Shown here piece by piece: positions 51,884-61,398 of a stretch of DNA of 64,000 nucleotides. Position 1 is the stretch's first letter; every line of letters begins with the position of its first letter. The notes below the pieces were generated by a model, which was given only the letters and a program-made list of their open reading frames with translations, was not told where the DNA came from and did not search any database. The translations under genes were made by a program, and so were the position numbers. Origin of the DNA: JABDCD01 sp964469525 (GTDB lineage: Bacteria > Pseudomonadota > Alphaproteobacteria > Rickettsiales > SXRF01); the NCBI GenBank assembly GCA_964469525.1, contig CAYXYU010000001.1:186001-250000 (forward strand), read 5' to 3'.

Positions 51884-53917
51884 TTACGCCGCCAGTCCGG
51901 GATACTTCTGGGCAATGACCGTACACGCCTTCTCGAACACCGTGTTGGCGTCCATATCCGATGTATCAAGCAAAATGGCATCCGAAGCGGGTTTCAAAGG
52001 GGCAACGGTGCGTTTTTCGTCGCGTTCGTCGCGTTCGCGCAGGTCGTCCAGCACCGACTCGAAGATTACCTCGATGCCCTGGCCCTGCAATTCCTTCCAG
52101 CGTCGCCTGGCGCGGGCGTAGAGAGTGGCGGTGATGAAGAATTTAAAATCGGCGTCCGGACAGACCACGGTGCCGATGTCGCGGCCATCGAGCACGGCGC
52201 CTTTCCCATTCGCAGCGAAACGGCGCTGGAAGTCGAGCAGGGCGGCGCGCACCTCCGGAAAGGCTGATACGATGGAGGCGGCCTGGCCGATGCGCTCCTG
52301 CCGCAGGCGCGGGTTGGCCAGGTCATCGGCGTCGATGGTTCGGGCGGCGTCTTCCGCGGCTTTGCAGTCCTGCGGGTCCCTGCCGCTATAAACAAGCTTC
52401 ATGCCCACGGCGCGATACAGGCTGCCCGTATCGAGGTAATCGAGCCCGAAATGCTCGGCGATCCGGCGGGCGAGGGTACCTTTGCCCGAGGCAGCCGGGC
52501 CGTCGATGGCGATGACGAGGGGATGAGAAGGTGACGAGATAACAGGATGACCAGATGTGCTTCCCGTCATCCCGTCAATGCGTAATCCTATCTCAATATT
52601 AGCTCCCAAGTAATTGAGAAGGTCTACGAAATTTGGAAAACTGGTTTTGATCGCCGTTCCGTCATCGACGGTGACCGGCTCTTTCGATGCCATGCCGAGC
52701 ACCAGAAAACTCATGGCAATACGGTGATCGAAATGCGTTTTAACGGTGGCGCCGCCCTTGACGCTGCCCCCGGTGACGGTGAGCGTATCGCCATCGGCGC
52801 GGGCTTTCACCCCGCAGGCGGAGAGGGATGCAACGATGGCGGCCAGCCGGTCGCTCTCCTTCACTTTAAGTTCCGCCAGCCCGTGCATGACGGTCTCGCC
52901 CTCGGCGAAAGCGGCGGCGACCGAAAGAATAGGGTACTCGTCGATCATGGAGGGGGCTCGCTCAGCAGGCACGGTAACACCTTTGAGGCTGCTGCTGCGC
53001 ACGACCAGGTCGGCCACTTTTTCACCTGCCACGTCACGTTCGTTCTGCCACTCCATATCCGCGCCCATTTCCTTGAGGGTGGTGAACAGGCCGGTGCGCA
53101 GCGGATTCACGCAGACATTGCGAATGGTAACTTGTGAGCCTTTACAAATGAGCGCGGCGACTACCAGGAAGGCGGCGGAAGAGGGGTCGCCCGGCACGCT
53201 GATCTCGCGGCGGGCGTGTTTGATCTTCTGTTTGCCTTCCAGCGTAATCGTCGTCTCCTCCCCCTTATGAGAGACATCGAGTGTAAAGCCCAGGAAACGC
53301 AGCATGTTCTCCGTATGGTCGCGGGTGGGCTGTGGTTCGATGACGGCAGTGCATCCTTTGGTGTTCAACCCGGCCAGCAGGATGGCCGATTTGACCTGCG
53401 CCGAGGCTACCGGCAGGCGATAGGTAATGGGCGTGGGCGTGCCCGTGCCGGTCAGCGCCAGCGGCAGGCGGTTGCCTTCGCGGGCGGCGATGCCGGCCCC
53501 CATCTGCGAAAGCGGTGTCATTACCCGCGCCATGGGGCGTTTGCGCAGGCTGTCGTCGCCAGTGAAGACAGTGGTAAAGGGGTAGGGGGTGACCAGCCCC
53601 ATCAGGAGCCGCACGCTGGTGCCGGAGTTGCCGAGGTCGAGGATGTCCGGGCTTTCCTTCAGGCCCCCGACGCCGACGCCATCGATTTCCCAGATGCCCT
53701 TGCCAGTCTGGCGGATGGCAACACCAAGCGACTCCAGCGCTTTGGCGGTATTCAACACGTCGTCGCCCTCGAGCAACCCGCGGATGGTAGTCGTGCCATG
53801 AACTTGTGAACTTAGCATCAGCGCACGGTGCGAGATGGATTTATCGCCGGGAATGGCGATATCGCCTTTCAGGCTGTCGCACCGGGCGGACTGGAGAGGA
53901 TAGGCACCGCCGGTCAT
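51884..53917 (-). CDS. aroA-cmk: Bifunctional 3-phosphoshikimate 1-carboxyvinyltransferase / cytidylate kinase
   Basis: One frame encodes both enzymes. Residues 1 to about 440 are EPSP synthase (GDKSISHRALM, LGNSGTSVRLLMG, DSLRKRPMA), which makes EPSP in the shikimate pathway. A linker follows (TGSTSGHPVISSPSH), then cytidylate kinase (IDGPAASGKGTLARR, YLDTGSLYRAVG, DGRDIGTVV). The two genes are separate neighbours in most alphaproteobacteria. The linker DNA has GGATGAC...GTCATCC, resembling local repeats. Start at the ATG at 53917, overlapping the upstream stop (ATGA); 677 aa. A frame-joining assembly error is possible but no frame anomaly is seen. Confidence 0.92.
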   Translation of the reverse strand: MTGGAYPLQSARCDSLKGDIAIPGDKSISHRALMLSSQVHGTTTIRGLLEGDDVLNTAKALESLGVAIRQTGKGIWEIDGVGVGGLKESPDILDLGNSGTSVRLLMGLVTPYPFTTVFTGDDSLRKRPMARVMTPLSQMGAGIAAREGNRLPLALTGTGTPTPITYRLPVASAQVKSAILLAGLNTKGCTAVIEPQPTRDHTENMLRFLGFTLDVSHKGEETTITLEGKQKIKHARREISVPGDPSSAAFLVVAALICKGSQVTIRNVCVNPLRTGLFTTLKEMGADMEWQNERDVAGEKVADLVVRSSSLKGVTVPAERAPSMIDEYPILSVAAAFAEGETVMHGLAELKVKESDRLAAIVASLSACGVKARADGDTLTVTGGSVKGGATVKTHFDHRIAMSFLVLGMASKEPVTVDDGTAIKTSFPNFVDLLNYLGANIEIGLRIDGMTGSTSGHPVISSPSHPLVIAIDGPAASGKGTLARRIAEHFGLDYLDTGSLYRAVGMKLVYSGRDPQDCKAAEDAARTIDADDLANPRLRQERIGQAASIVSAFPEVRAALLDFQRRFAANGKGAVLDGRDIGTVVCPDADFKFFITATLYARARRRWKELQGQGIEVIFESVLDDLRERDERDEKRTVAPLKPASDAILLDTSDMDANTVFEKACTVIAQKYPGLAA

Positions 53918-54669
53918 TGATTTTGGCAGTACCAGGCCACGTTCTTCTTGGCCGTGGCGAAATCGGGGCACAGGAAGCTCTTGGCGAAGACAAATAAGGT
54001 AAACAGTATGGCAATTACGGCAACAATGAACATAACAATCGTTCCACCGGTGGCTGCATTGCCGGTCATGTACAGCATTATCTGCCGCAGAGGGCTGTCC
54101 TGTTCCTTCTTGGCTTGCTCGTTAAGTTTGCCCGGGTAATAGCGTTTGCCGAGGCTGGGGCCGCCCAAAAAATTTTCTTCCTCCTTGTCCTTTCTGTTTA
54201 CCGGGACCCGTTTGGCGGCAGGAGCAGGCCGCGCGGCCGGGCGCGGTGTTGCCGGCTTAGATTGGGTAGCGCTGGTGACGGTGAGCTGTTGCGATAGGGT
54301 AACGCTAAGCTGCTTTTGCCCACCTGGCGTATTGGCGAATGTCATATGGTATTCCGGTGCAACCAGGGCCGGATCCTGGTTCAAGACGTCCAGACTGGAC
54401 TTGATCTGTTTCAGCGCGCGCGCGTAGGCCAGGGCTTGGGTGAATTTCTGCTGTGGTGAGGCGTCGCCGGGTGGAGTGATATAGAGCTTCGAGCCTTTCT
54501 GTGCGTCGTGATACACTTTAGCATCAAATCCATAGGCTATCAGTACATCATAGGCCAGTTTAGCTTCCGCCGCGTCGTCGATCGCATATACAAGCTGAAA
54601 CTCGTTCGCATGCTGCGGCTCGAACCGGGCGCAGAGAATGGAGAGGAGGTCTTCGAAGGGGATGGCCAT
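53914..54669 (-). CDS. Hypothetical protein with C-terminal membrane anchor
   Basis: This 251-residue protein has a globular N-terminal part (about 1-110), an Ala/Pro/Lys-rich linker (ATPRPAARPAPAAK), and one transmembrane helix near the end (IVMFIVAVIAILFTLFVFA), followed by a short tail with cysteines. A tail-anchored cytoplasmic domain is likely. I do not recognise a family. It is translationally coupled to aroA-cmk. An AT-rich upstream region (54670-54755) with TATTATACGATAATT probably holds its promoter. Confidence 0.65.
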   Translation of the reverse strand: MAIPFEDLLSILCARFEPQHANEFQLVYAIDDAAEAKLAYDVLIAYGFDAKVYHDAQKGSKLYITPPGDASPQQKFTQALAYARALKQIKSSLDVLNQDPALVAPEYHMTFANTPGGQKQLSVTLSQQLTVTSATQSKPATPRPAARPAPAAKRVPVNRKDKEEENFLGGPSLGKRYYPGKLNEQAKKEQDSPLRQIMLYMTGNAATGGTIVMFIVAVIAILFTLFVFAKSFLCPDFATAKKNVAWYCQNQ

Positions 54670-54755
54670 GGTACTTTTTTGCTCTGTTCTAATTATCGTA
54701 TAATATATATTATGGAAAATATTGGTTCTTTATAGTATTAAGTCTATAAATATAC

Positions 54756-55322
54756 TTATTTTTTCAATTCTTGTTCAATTACCGCTACCAGATCATCCGA
54801 ATCCGGTTTGGTCTTCGAGCCGAAGTAATTCACCGGATGACCATTTTTGTCGATCAGGTATTTATGGAAATTCCATCTCGGCACGGAAGCCTGGCCCAGT
54901 ACGTCGCGCAGCCATTGGTATAATGGGCTCGCATCTGGGCCCGATACCGTCTGTTTTGATGTCATGGGAAAGGTCACGCCGTAATTCAGCTGGCAGAACT
55001 GCTTGATTTCCTCTGCCGTGCCGGGTTCCTGCGCGCCGAAATCGTTCGACGGCACCCCGATCACCACTAGGCCCTGGCTTTTATGCCGGTTATATAGGAA
55101 TTCCAGCCCCTTGTACTGAGGCGTGAAACCGCATTTCGAGGCAGTGTTGACGATCAGCAGCACCTTGCCCTGATACTGCGATAGCGGCATTGGCTTGCCG
55201 TCAAGAGTTTCCAGCACGAAGTCATAAGCAGTGCGATCAGACGGGCGCGGCTCGGCGTGGGCGGTAAAGGCGGACATGGCAGTGGCTCCACAGAAAAGGA
55301 GGAATTTCAGGGCATGCTTCAT
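54756..55322 (-). CDS. Glutathione peroxidase family protein, exported
   Basis: This 188-residue cysteine-type peroxidase has a signal peptide (residues 1-23, ending AHA). The peroxidatic Cys is in NTASKCGFTPQY, followed by the family segment GVPSNDFGAQEPGTAEEI and catalytic Trp-Asn in VPRWNFHKYLID. Such enzymes, often thioredoxin-dependent, reduce peroxides; a periplasmic one would complement the possibly exported superoxide dismutase. Confidence 0.9.
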   Translation of the reverse strand: MKHALKFLLFCGATAMSAFTAHAEPRPSDRTAYDFVLETLDGKPMPLSQYQGKVLLIVNTASKCGFTPQYKGLEFLYNRHKSQGLVVIGVPSNDFGAQEPGTAEEIKQFCQLNYGVTFPMTSKQTVSGPDASPLYQWLRDVLGQASVPRWNFHKYLIDKNGHPVNYFGSKTKPDSDDLVAVIEQELKK

Positions 55323-55328
55323 GGCGTA

Positions 55329-56108
55329 TTACAAGGTGATAACCATGCCATCATACCCCGGCACGACCCCGCTCGGCAATGTTTTTGCGAGCATGTCGTA
55401 ATCGAATTCGTGCGCCATGTGCGTCAGCACCGCCAGCCGCGGCTTGACGCGTACGATCCAGGCCAGCGTATTGGCCAGGTCGGAGTGGCTGCGCGACGGC
55501 GTCGGCCGCAGGCAGTCGACGATCCAGGTATCGACCCCTTCCAATGCCTCGAATGCGCCTGCGGGGAGGACATTGACATCTGTAGAATATGCAAAATCTC
55601 CAATACGATAGCCGACTGTTTTTACCTTTCCGTGCAACTGCTCGAAGATGGTGGCTTTGACGCCCTGCACGGTGAAATGGCTAAACGGCCCGTCCGGCAG
55701 GATATGCGGCGTCAGGCAGGGCCGCACCCAGGCGGTGGCCGGCGGATCGAGAAAGGCGTAAGGGAAGCGCTGTTGAATCAGGTTGATGGTTTCCTGATTG
55801 CCGTACACGGGTAGCGACTTGCCGGATAAGTAGTTGTAACAGCGTAATTCGTCGAGGCCGAGCGTATGGTCGGCGTGGTCGTGGGTGTAGAGCACGGCAT
55901 CGATGCGGCGAATGTTGTGGCGCAGCGCCTGCTGGCGCAGGTCTGGTGAGGTGTCGATCAGCAGGTTTACCCTCTCCGTTTCGACCAGTACGGAAACCCG
56001 CGTACGGGTATTTCTCGGATTTTTGGAGGTGCAGACGGCGCAGTCGCAGCCGATTACGGGTACGCCCAGCGAGGAGCCGCAGCCCAGCAAGGTGACTTTC
56101 ATGCTCAT
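55329..56108 (-). CDS. Metallo-beta-lactamase fold hydrolase, PhnP-like
   Basis: This 259-residue metal-dependent hydrolase has THDHADHTLGLDELR (HxHxDH), a zinc-binding CDCAVCTS segment near the start and later histidines in THMAHEF. It resembles PhnP and related phosphodiesterases that lie beside tatD in many alphaproteobacteria. I start at the ATG at 56108, which overlaps the tatD stop (ATGA). Confidence 0.87.
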   Translation of the reverse strand: MSMKVTLLGCGSSLGVPVIGCDCAVCTSKNPRNTRTRVSVLVETERVNLLIDTSPDLRQQALRHNIRRIDAVLYTHDHADHTLGLDELRCYNYLSGKSLPVYGNQETINLIQQRFPYAFLDPPATAWVRPCLTPHILPDGPFSHFTVQGVKATIFEQLHGKVKTVGYRIGDFAYSTDVNVLPAGAFEALEGVDTWIVDCLRPTPSRSHSDLANTLAWIVRVKPRLAVLTHMAHEFDYDMLAKTLPSGVVPGYDGMVITL

Positions 56109-56887
56109 GGTTTTCTGGCCTTGGAAAACAGGCGGAAGAAATTCTCCGTCGTGGCGCGAGCGCATTCTTCCTCAGAAGTACCTTTAACTTCTGCAAGCAT
56201 TCGATTGGTATATATAATAAAAGATGGTTCGTTACGCTTGCCACGTTGCGGTACTGGTGCCAGGTACGGCGCGTCGGTTTCCACCAGCAGCCGATCCAGC
56301 GGCACATTTTTAATTGCATCCCGGATGCTCCCGGCATTTTTGAATGAAATAATACCGGAAAGTGATATAAAAAAACCTAATTTCACTGCCTCTTCTGCTA
56401 GATATATTCCGGAAGTGAAGCAATGGATGAGGCCTTTGAATGATCCTTTTGCCATTTCTGACGATAATATCGCCACCGTATCCTCATCGGCGTCGCGCGA
56501 ATGCACGATCAGTGGCAGGCCGGTCGTGCGCGCGGCTTGTATGTGGTTGAGGAAGCTTTGCTTCTGCGATGCGCGGTCGCTGGTCTCGTAGTGATAATCG
56601 AGCCCCGTCTCGCCGATGCCGATGACTTTTTTGTGTGAGGTTTTTCTTACAAGCTCATCAACGGAAACGATTTCTGTCTTTCCAGATTCATTCGGGTGCA
56701 CGCCCACGGAGCAATAAATGCCCTCGTGGCTTTCGGCAATGGCCAGCACTTCATCGAATTCGTCCATGCCGGTGCAAATGGTCTGCATGACCCCTACCCC
56801 CGCTGCCTTCGCGCGCGCGATTACTCCTTCCAGGTCAGGGGCAAAATCGGGAAAGTTCAGGTGGCAATGGCTATCAACAAGCAGCAC
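56105..56887 (-). CDS. tatD: TatD-family metal-dependent DNase
   Basis: This TIM-barrel deoxyribonuclease is 260 aa. The metal site begins with DSHCHLNF (residues 5-12), then GVHPNE, GIGETGLDYHY, HSRDADED and ETDAPYLAP, the family's ordered motifs. It lies between metG and the metallo-beta-lactamase gene, a conserved alphaproteobacterial arrangement. Confidence 0.93.
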   Translation of the reverse strand: MLLVDSHCHLNFPDFAPDLEGVIARAKAAGVGVMQTICTGMDEFDEVLAIAESHEGIYCSVGVHPNESGKTEIVSVDELVRKTSHKKVIGIGETGLDYHYETSDRASQKQSFLNHIQAARTTGLPLIVHSRDADEDTVAILSSEMAKGSFKGLIHCFTSGIYLAEEAVKLGFFISLSGIISFKNAGSIRDAIKNVPLDRLLVETDAPYLAPVPQRGKRNEPSFIIYTNRMLAEVKGTSEEECARATTENFFRLFSKARKP

Positions 56888-56941
56888 GGGCTTTACCTGC
56901 CGGTCTTGTGGATAAGCATGTTGGCAAGCGGAATGATTCCA

Positions 56942-58468
56942 TCATGCAGATTCCCCGGTAAAGCGCGGAAACACTGGCTCGGGGGGCGCGATGGTGGTGC
57001 CGGGGATAAGTGCGCTTTCCTTTTTCAGATGGGAAAAGGCGCGCCGGTCTTGGCCGATAGCGAGGAAATCAAGGATTTTCTCTGAGGATGACGGCATAAC
57101 CGGCTGAAGCATAATGGCAATACAGCGGATCGTTTCGGCCAGGCAATAGAGCACATGCTGCATTCGTTCCGCATCAGTTTTCTTCAGGGCCCAAGGTGCT
57201 TCCCGGTCGATATAGGCGTTGGCGGCGGTGGCAACAGCCAGTATCTCCTCCAGCGCCAGATGGAATTTTTTTTCCTCCATAAGCCGGTCGATTACCGGCT
57301 GGTGCTCATAACAGCGTTTAGCCAGCTCCGGGTCGAAAACATTCCAGGCGGCCTCCGGCACCTTGCCGTCACAGTTCTTCTGGATCATGGACAGGGTGCG
57401 TTGCACCAGGTTTCCAATATTATTCGCCAACTCGCTGTTTATACGGTTGATCATGCCTTCCCGGGAGAAGTTGCCGTCATTGCCGAACGGTACCTCGCGC
57501 AGCAGAAACCAGCGCGTCTGGTCGAGACCGAATTCCTTTACCAGATCCTGCGGGGCGATGACGTTGCCCAGCGATTTGGACATTTTCTCCCCCTCGATCG
57601 TCCACCAGCCGTGGGCGAAGACCTGCTTTGGCAGGGGCAGCTGGGCGCTCATCAGAAAAGCCGGCCAGTAGACAGCGTGGAAGCGGATGATATCCTTGCC
57701 GACCATGTGCAGACTAGGCGGCCAGAACGCTTTGAAATCAGCTGCTTCGTCCGGGTATCCTAAGGCGGACAGGTAATTGGCCAGCGCATCGAGCCAGACA
57801 TACATGACATGTTTCTCGTCTCCCGGCACGGGAATGCCCCAGGAGAAGGTCGTGCGCGAAATGGACAAATCCTTGAGGCCGCCTTTGACGAAGCTGATGA
57901 TCTCGTTGCGGCGCGTGTCCGGGCCGATGAAGCTGGGGGCAATTCTATATAATTCAAGTAATTTATCTTGATAGGCCGATAGCTTGAAGAAGTAACTCGG
58001 TTCCTCGACCCATTCCACTTCAGCGCCGGTCGGGGCCTTGCCGTTCACCAGCTCCCCTTCCTGGTAATAGGCCTCGTCGCGTACCGAATACCAGCCGGCG
58101 TAGCTGCCCAGGTAAATATCCCCTGCCGCTTCCATTTTTTTCCATAATGCTTGGGCGGAGCGGATATGGCGTGGCTCGGTGGTGCGGATGAAGTCGTCAT
58201 TGCTGAGGCTCATCACCTGCGTCAGGTCTTTGAAATGCTGCGCGTTGGCGTCGGCCAGCGCCTGCGGCGAGACGCCGGCGGCTTTGGCTGATTTCTCCAC
58301 TTTCTGGCCATGCTCGTCGGTGCCGGTCAGGAATTTGACGCGTCGCCCCGAAAGGCGCTGAAACCGCGCCAGCACGTCGCAGGCCACGGAGGTATAGGCA
58401 TGGCCGATATGCGGGCGGTCATTGACATAATAGATGGGGGTGGTGATGAAATAAGTATCTGAGGTCAT
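56942..58468 (-). CDS. metG: Methionyl-tRNA synthetase
   Basis: This class I synthetase of 508 aa has the HIGH motif PHIGHAY near residue 20 and KMSKSLGN near 300. The zinc-knuckle segment around GWYSVRDEAYYQEGEL lacks the cysteines of E. coli MetRS, and there is no C-terminal tRNA-binding appendix. This is the short alphaproteobacterial form. A low-complexity repeat separates it from holB. Confidence 0.95.
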   Translation of the reverse strand: MTSDTYFITTPIYYVNDRPHIGHAYTSVACDVLARFQRLSGRRVKFLTGTDEHGQKVEKSAKAAGVSPQALADANAQHFKDLTQVMSLSNDDFIRTTEPRHIRSAQALWKKMEAAGDIYLGSYAGWYSVRDEAYYQEGELVNGKAPTGAEVEWVEEPSYFFKLSAYQDKLLELYRIAPSFIGPDTRRNEIISFVKGGLKDLSISRTTFSWGIPVPGDEKHVMYVWLDALANYLSALGYPDEAADFKAFWPPSLHMVGKDIIRFHAVYWPAFLMSAQLPLPKQVFAHGWWTIEGEKMSKSLGNVIAPQDLVKEFGLDQTRWFLLREVPFGNDGNFSREGMINRINSELANNIGNLVQRTLSMIQKNCDGKVPEAAWNVFDPELAKRCYEHQPVIDRLMEEKKFHLALEEILAVATAANAYIDREAPWALKKTDAERMQHVLYCLAETIRCIAIMLQPVMPSSSEKILDFLAIGQDRRAFSHLKKESALIPGTTIAPPEPVFPRFTGESA

Positions 58469-58476
58469 AAAATTTA

Positions 58477-58545
58477 GTGTTAGTGCGGGTGGCGTGTGGC
58501 TGGTGAAAATAAATTACACTAGCCACTAGCACCAGCACTTGACAC
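58477..58545. repeat. Locus-specific inverted repeat between holB and metG
   Basis: GTGTTAGTGCGGGTGGCGTGTGGCTGGTG-like sequence at 58477-58505 is mirrored, imperfectly, at 58517-58545, with an AT-rich loop. The right arm encodes the last residues (SSAGASG) and stop of holB. Confidence 0.75.
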
Positions 58546-59556
58546 TTCTTTTTCCGCCAATGAGTGAAAAAACGTAATGATCACCTGCTTGTAATCAAGG
58601 TGCCGCGCCTCCGCCAGGGAAAATTCCGCCTGCGCCAGCTGCCATTTCTCCGCCCAAGCGGGAGCGGGATGGAAGGCGGCCAACTGCCTTAGCACGCGCC
58701 CTTCTTCGTCCGACATGGGATTAATCCCTGCCCTGGCCGCCTGAAGGCTGATGCGCTCCAGCAGGCATAGCATTAGCCGGGAAAACAGCTGCCAGTTGCT
58801 GTGTACCGCACCGGTTCCTATCTCGTTGGCAAAACCATGCAGCGTCAGCGTGTCTATTTTGGGCAGTCCGGACGCCAGCGCCAGCATGCGCCGGTACAAC
58901 TCCAGCCCACCCTGCGCGTGCAGCGAAAGCGCCAAGCCCGGCGCGTGGCCGGACAGTTGCGCCAGCGCCTGCAGCTCCTTGCCATCGATCTGCGGCGCCA
59001 TATGCCGTATGGCGGCGGTAAAATCCTTGTCTGAAAGCGGACTTAGCCTGAGCAGGCGGCAGCGCGAACGCAGCGTCGGCAGCAGCCGTCCCGGCGCATG
59101 GGAAATAAGCAGCAGCACGGTATGGGCAGGCGGCTCTTCCAAAACTTTAAGAATGGCGTTGGCGGCGTTGACATTGAGCTGATCGACGGCGTCAACGATG
59201 ACGACGCGCCATTTGCCCTCGGCGGGGGTCAGTGCCAGGAACTGGCCAATTTGGCGGGCGCGGTCAATCTTAATCTCACGCTCGAATTCCTCTTTTTTCC
59301 CGTCATATTCCGGTTCCACTACCAGCAGGTCGGTATGCGCTGCGGCGGCGATCCGGCGGATGGCGGGCTCATCGCCGTCCGGCGCCAGCAGCGCCCGTGT
59401 GAAGCGATAGGCCAGCGTCGCCTTGCCGATACCCTGCGGGCCGCCAATAATCCAGCCATGGGCCAGCGTGCCCGCCGCCGCCTCGCGCAGGAATCGCAGC
59501 TCGGCCTCTTCATGGCCGAACAGGGCGGCATTGGTACGAGGGGATGGGATGGTCAT
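58519..59556 (-). CDS. holB: DNA polymerase III subunit delta prime
   Basis: This clamp-loader subunit of 345 aa is AAA+-like, with GGPQGIGKATLAYRF near residue 37, VVIVDAVDQLNVNAANAILKVLEEPP (Walker B and sensor region) and RSRCRLLRLSPLS. The zinc-site cysteines of E. coli are absent, as in other alphaproteobacteria. The start overlaps the tmk stop by four bases. The C-terminus is encoded by the adjacent repeat. Confidence 0.93.
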   Translation of the reverse strand: MTIPSPRTNAALFGHEEAELRFLREAAAGTLAHGWIIGGPQGIGKATLAYRFTRALLAPDGDEPAIRRIAAAAHTDLLVVEPEYDGKKEEFEREIKIDRARQIGQFLALTPAEGKWRVVIVDAVDQLNVNAANAILKVLEEPPAHTVLLLISHAPGRLLPTLRSRCRLLRLSPLSDKDFTAAIRHMAPQIDGKELQALAQLSGHAPGLALSLHAQGGLELYRRMLALASGLPKIDTLTLHGFANEIGTGAVHSNWQLFSRLMLCLLERISLQAARAGINPMSDEEGRVLRQLAAFHPAPAWAEKWQLAQAEFSLAEARHLDYKQVIITFFHSLAEKEVSSAGASG

Positions 59557-60197
59557 GCGACCGGTTTTAACACGAATCCCAGCCGCTGGTTAATGATTTC
59601 TACGATCGCCGCATGTACCGCGGGAATGTCGCCGGCCGGCACAACGGCGCAACGGCCTGGCTCGGCCTTGGCGATGGAGAGGAAGCCGGCGCGCACGCGC
59701 TGGTGAAATTCCAGATCCATGCCCTCGAAGCGCGTCTCATTTCCGCGTCGCGCTGCCGCCCGCTTCAGTCCTTCCACGGGATCGATGTCGAGGATCAGCG
59801 TCAGTTGCGGCAGGAAATCGCCCAGCGTCATGCGATGCAGCATGCGGATATAGTTTTCCGGTAGACCCTTCCCCACACCCTGATAGACCTGCGTCGAATC
59901 GGCAAAGCGGTCGCACAGTACAACCTTCCCCCCTGCCAGTGCCGGCCGGATCAGCCGGTTCACATGATCAAGGCGGGCGGCATAGAACAGCAGTGTCTCG
60001 GCGACCGGATCCCAGGCATCGGGCTTGCCCGAGACCAGCAGCGTGCGGATATCCTCCGCCCCCGGCGATCCGCCGGGCTCGCGGGTGGCGACGCAGGAAA
60101 TCTCTGCGGTGCCGAAAGACTGGGCCAGCAGGTTCAGCTGTGTTGACTTGCCGCTGCCTTCGCCGCCTTCGAAGGTGATGAAACAACCTGACTTCAT
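59553..60197 (-). CDS. tmk: Thymidylate kinase
   Basis: It phosphorylates dTMP to dTDP. The P-loop EGGEGSGKST is at residues 10-19; REPGGSPGAEDIR and the DR-motif CDRFADSTQVYQG follow. Length 214 aa is normal. Sits between dacA and holB, a conserved order. Confidence 0.95.
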   Translation of the reverse strand: MKSGCFITFEGGEGSGKSTQLNLLAQSFGTAEISCVATREPGGSPGAEDIRTLLVSGKPDAWDPVAETLLFYAARLDHVNRLIRPALAGGKVVLCDRFADSTQVYQGVGKGLPENYIRMLHRMTLGDFLPQLTLILDIDPVEGLKRAAARRGNETRFEGMDLEFHQRVRAGFLSIAKAEPGRCAVVPAGDIPAVHAAIVEIINQRLGFVLKPVA

Positions 60198-60198
60198 C

Positions 60199-61347
60199 TT
60201 ATCTATTGCGGTTGCGGATGTAGTATTTGAGCGTGGCGAGCATGCGCTTCAGCCCATCGAGTTTCGGCACCCCCTCGCCTGCCAGCAGCGGCACCACGCG
60301 CTCGCTTCCCTTTGGCATTTTGATCACCAGATCGGCGACATGCGCTCCCTGCGTGACTGGCGCCGGCAACGGGCCAGTGTACTTCACCACCATTTTTAGC
60401 CCCGGTGCGCCGCTGACCGGCAAGGTCAGCGTTACATCGTCCCCAGCAATCAGCGGCACGGTGGCCTGCTCGCCGAACCAGACGCCGGCCTCTGCCACTT
60501 TTTCCCCTTTCTGCAGCAGCGTCTTGTTTTCGAACTCGCGGAAGCCGTAGCGCAGTAGCCGGTCACCCTCTTCCTCGCGCTGTTTCTCGCTGTTCATCCC
60601 GTTCAGCACCAGGATCAGCCGACGGTTGTCATGTTTAGCAGACAGCGTGATGCCATAGCCACCATCTTCCGTGTGGCCGGTTTTCAGCCCATCGACACCA
60701 ATATCATTGCCGAGTAAGCGGTTGCGGTTGGCCTGCCGGATATTATTGTAGGTAAATTCACGCAATTGAAAGAATTCATAATATTCCGGGAAATCGGCGA
60801 TGAGGCGCTGAGCCAGTATCGCCAGGTCGCGTGATGTCATCTGGTGTTGCGGATCGGGCCAGCCAGTGGCGTTGACGAAATGGCTGTGCTTCAGGCCGAG
60901 CTTCTCGGCGGTGCGGTTCATTTCCTGTGCGAAGGCTTCTTCACTGCCGCTGACGCCTTCCGCCGCCACAATGCAGGCGTCGTTCCCCGACTGGGTAATG
61001 ATGCCGTGCAGCAGTTGCTCAACCGTGATCTTGCCGCCCAGCGGCACGAAGGTTTTCGAGCCCTGCATGCGCCATGCTTTCTCGCTGACGGTAAATGTGT
61101 CGTCGAGTTTGAGGCGTCCCTCCTTCAGCCGCGAAAACAGGATATAGACCGTCATCAGCTTGCTCATCGAGGACGGGTGCATTTGAACATCCGCTTCCTT
61201 GGAGAGCAGCACTGCGCCCGTCTGCATGTCGATCATGAAGGCCTGCTTGGCGGCGGTTTCCATCGCCGACGCGGGAGAGGCAAGTGACAGGTGACAAGCA
61301 GCAAGGACGAATACTGTTAGCGTTTTTAAAATACCTTTGCTTGTCAT
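60199..61347 (-). CDS. dacA: D-alanyl-D-alanine carboxypeptidase (penicillin-binding protein 5/6 type)
   Basis: This periplasmic peptidoglycan carboxypeptidase has a signal peptide ending ASA and the active-site motifs SMSK, SGN and KTGHT in order, then a C-terminal domain and a hydrophobic/basic tail (LKYYIRNRNR) for membrane attachment. The ATG at 61347 begins the signal peptide; seven upstream residues from an earlier ATG are less likely. 382 aa. Confidence 0.93.
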   Translation of the reverse strand: MTSKGILKTLTVFVLAACHLSLASPASAMETAAKQAFMIDMQTGAVLLSKEADVQMHPSSMSKLMTVYILFSRLKEGRLKLDDTFTVSEKAWRMQGSKTFVPLGGKITVEQLLHGIITQSGNDACIVAAEGVSGSEEAFAQEMNRTAEKLGLKHSHFVNATGWPDPQHQMTSRDLAILAQRLIADFPEYYEFFQLREFTYNNIRQANRNRLLGNDIGVDGLKTGHTEDGGYGITLSAKHDNRRLILVLNGMNSEKQREEEGDRLLRYGFREFENKTLLQKGEKVAEAGVWFGEQATVPLIAGDDVTLTLPVSGAPGLKMVVKYTGPLPAPVTQGAHVADLVIKMPKGSERVVPLLAGEGVPKLDGLKRMLATLKYYIRNRNR

Positions 61348-61398
61348 CTGCCAATTGCCTCTCGTCACTAGCTACTCTCTTTCACCTATGGGGAATGC

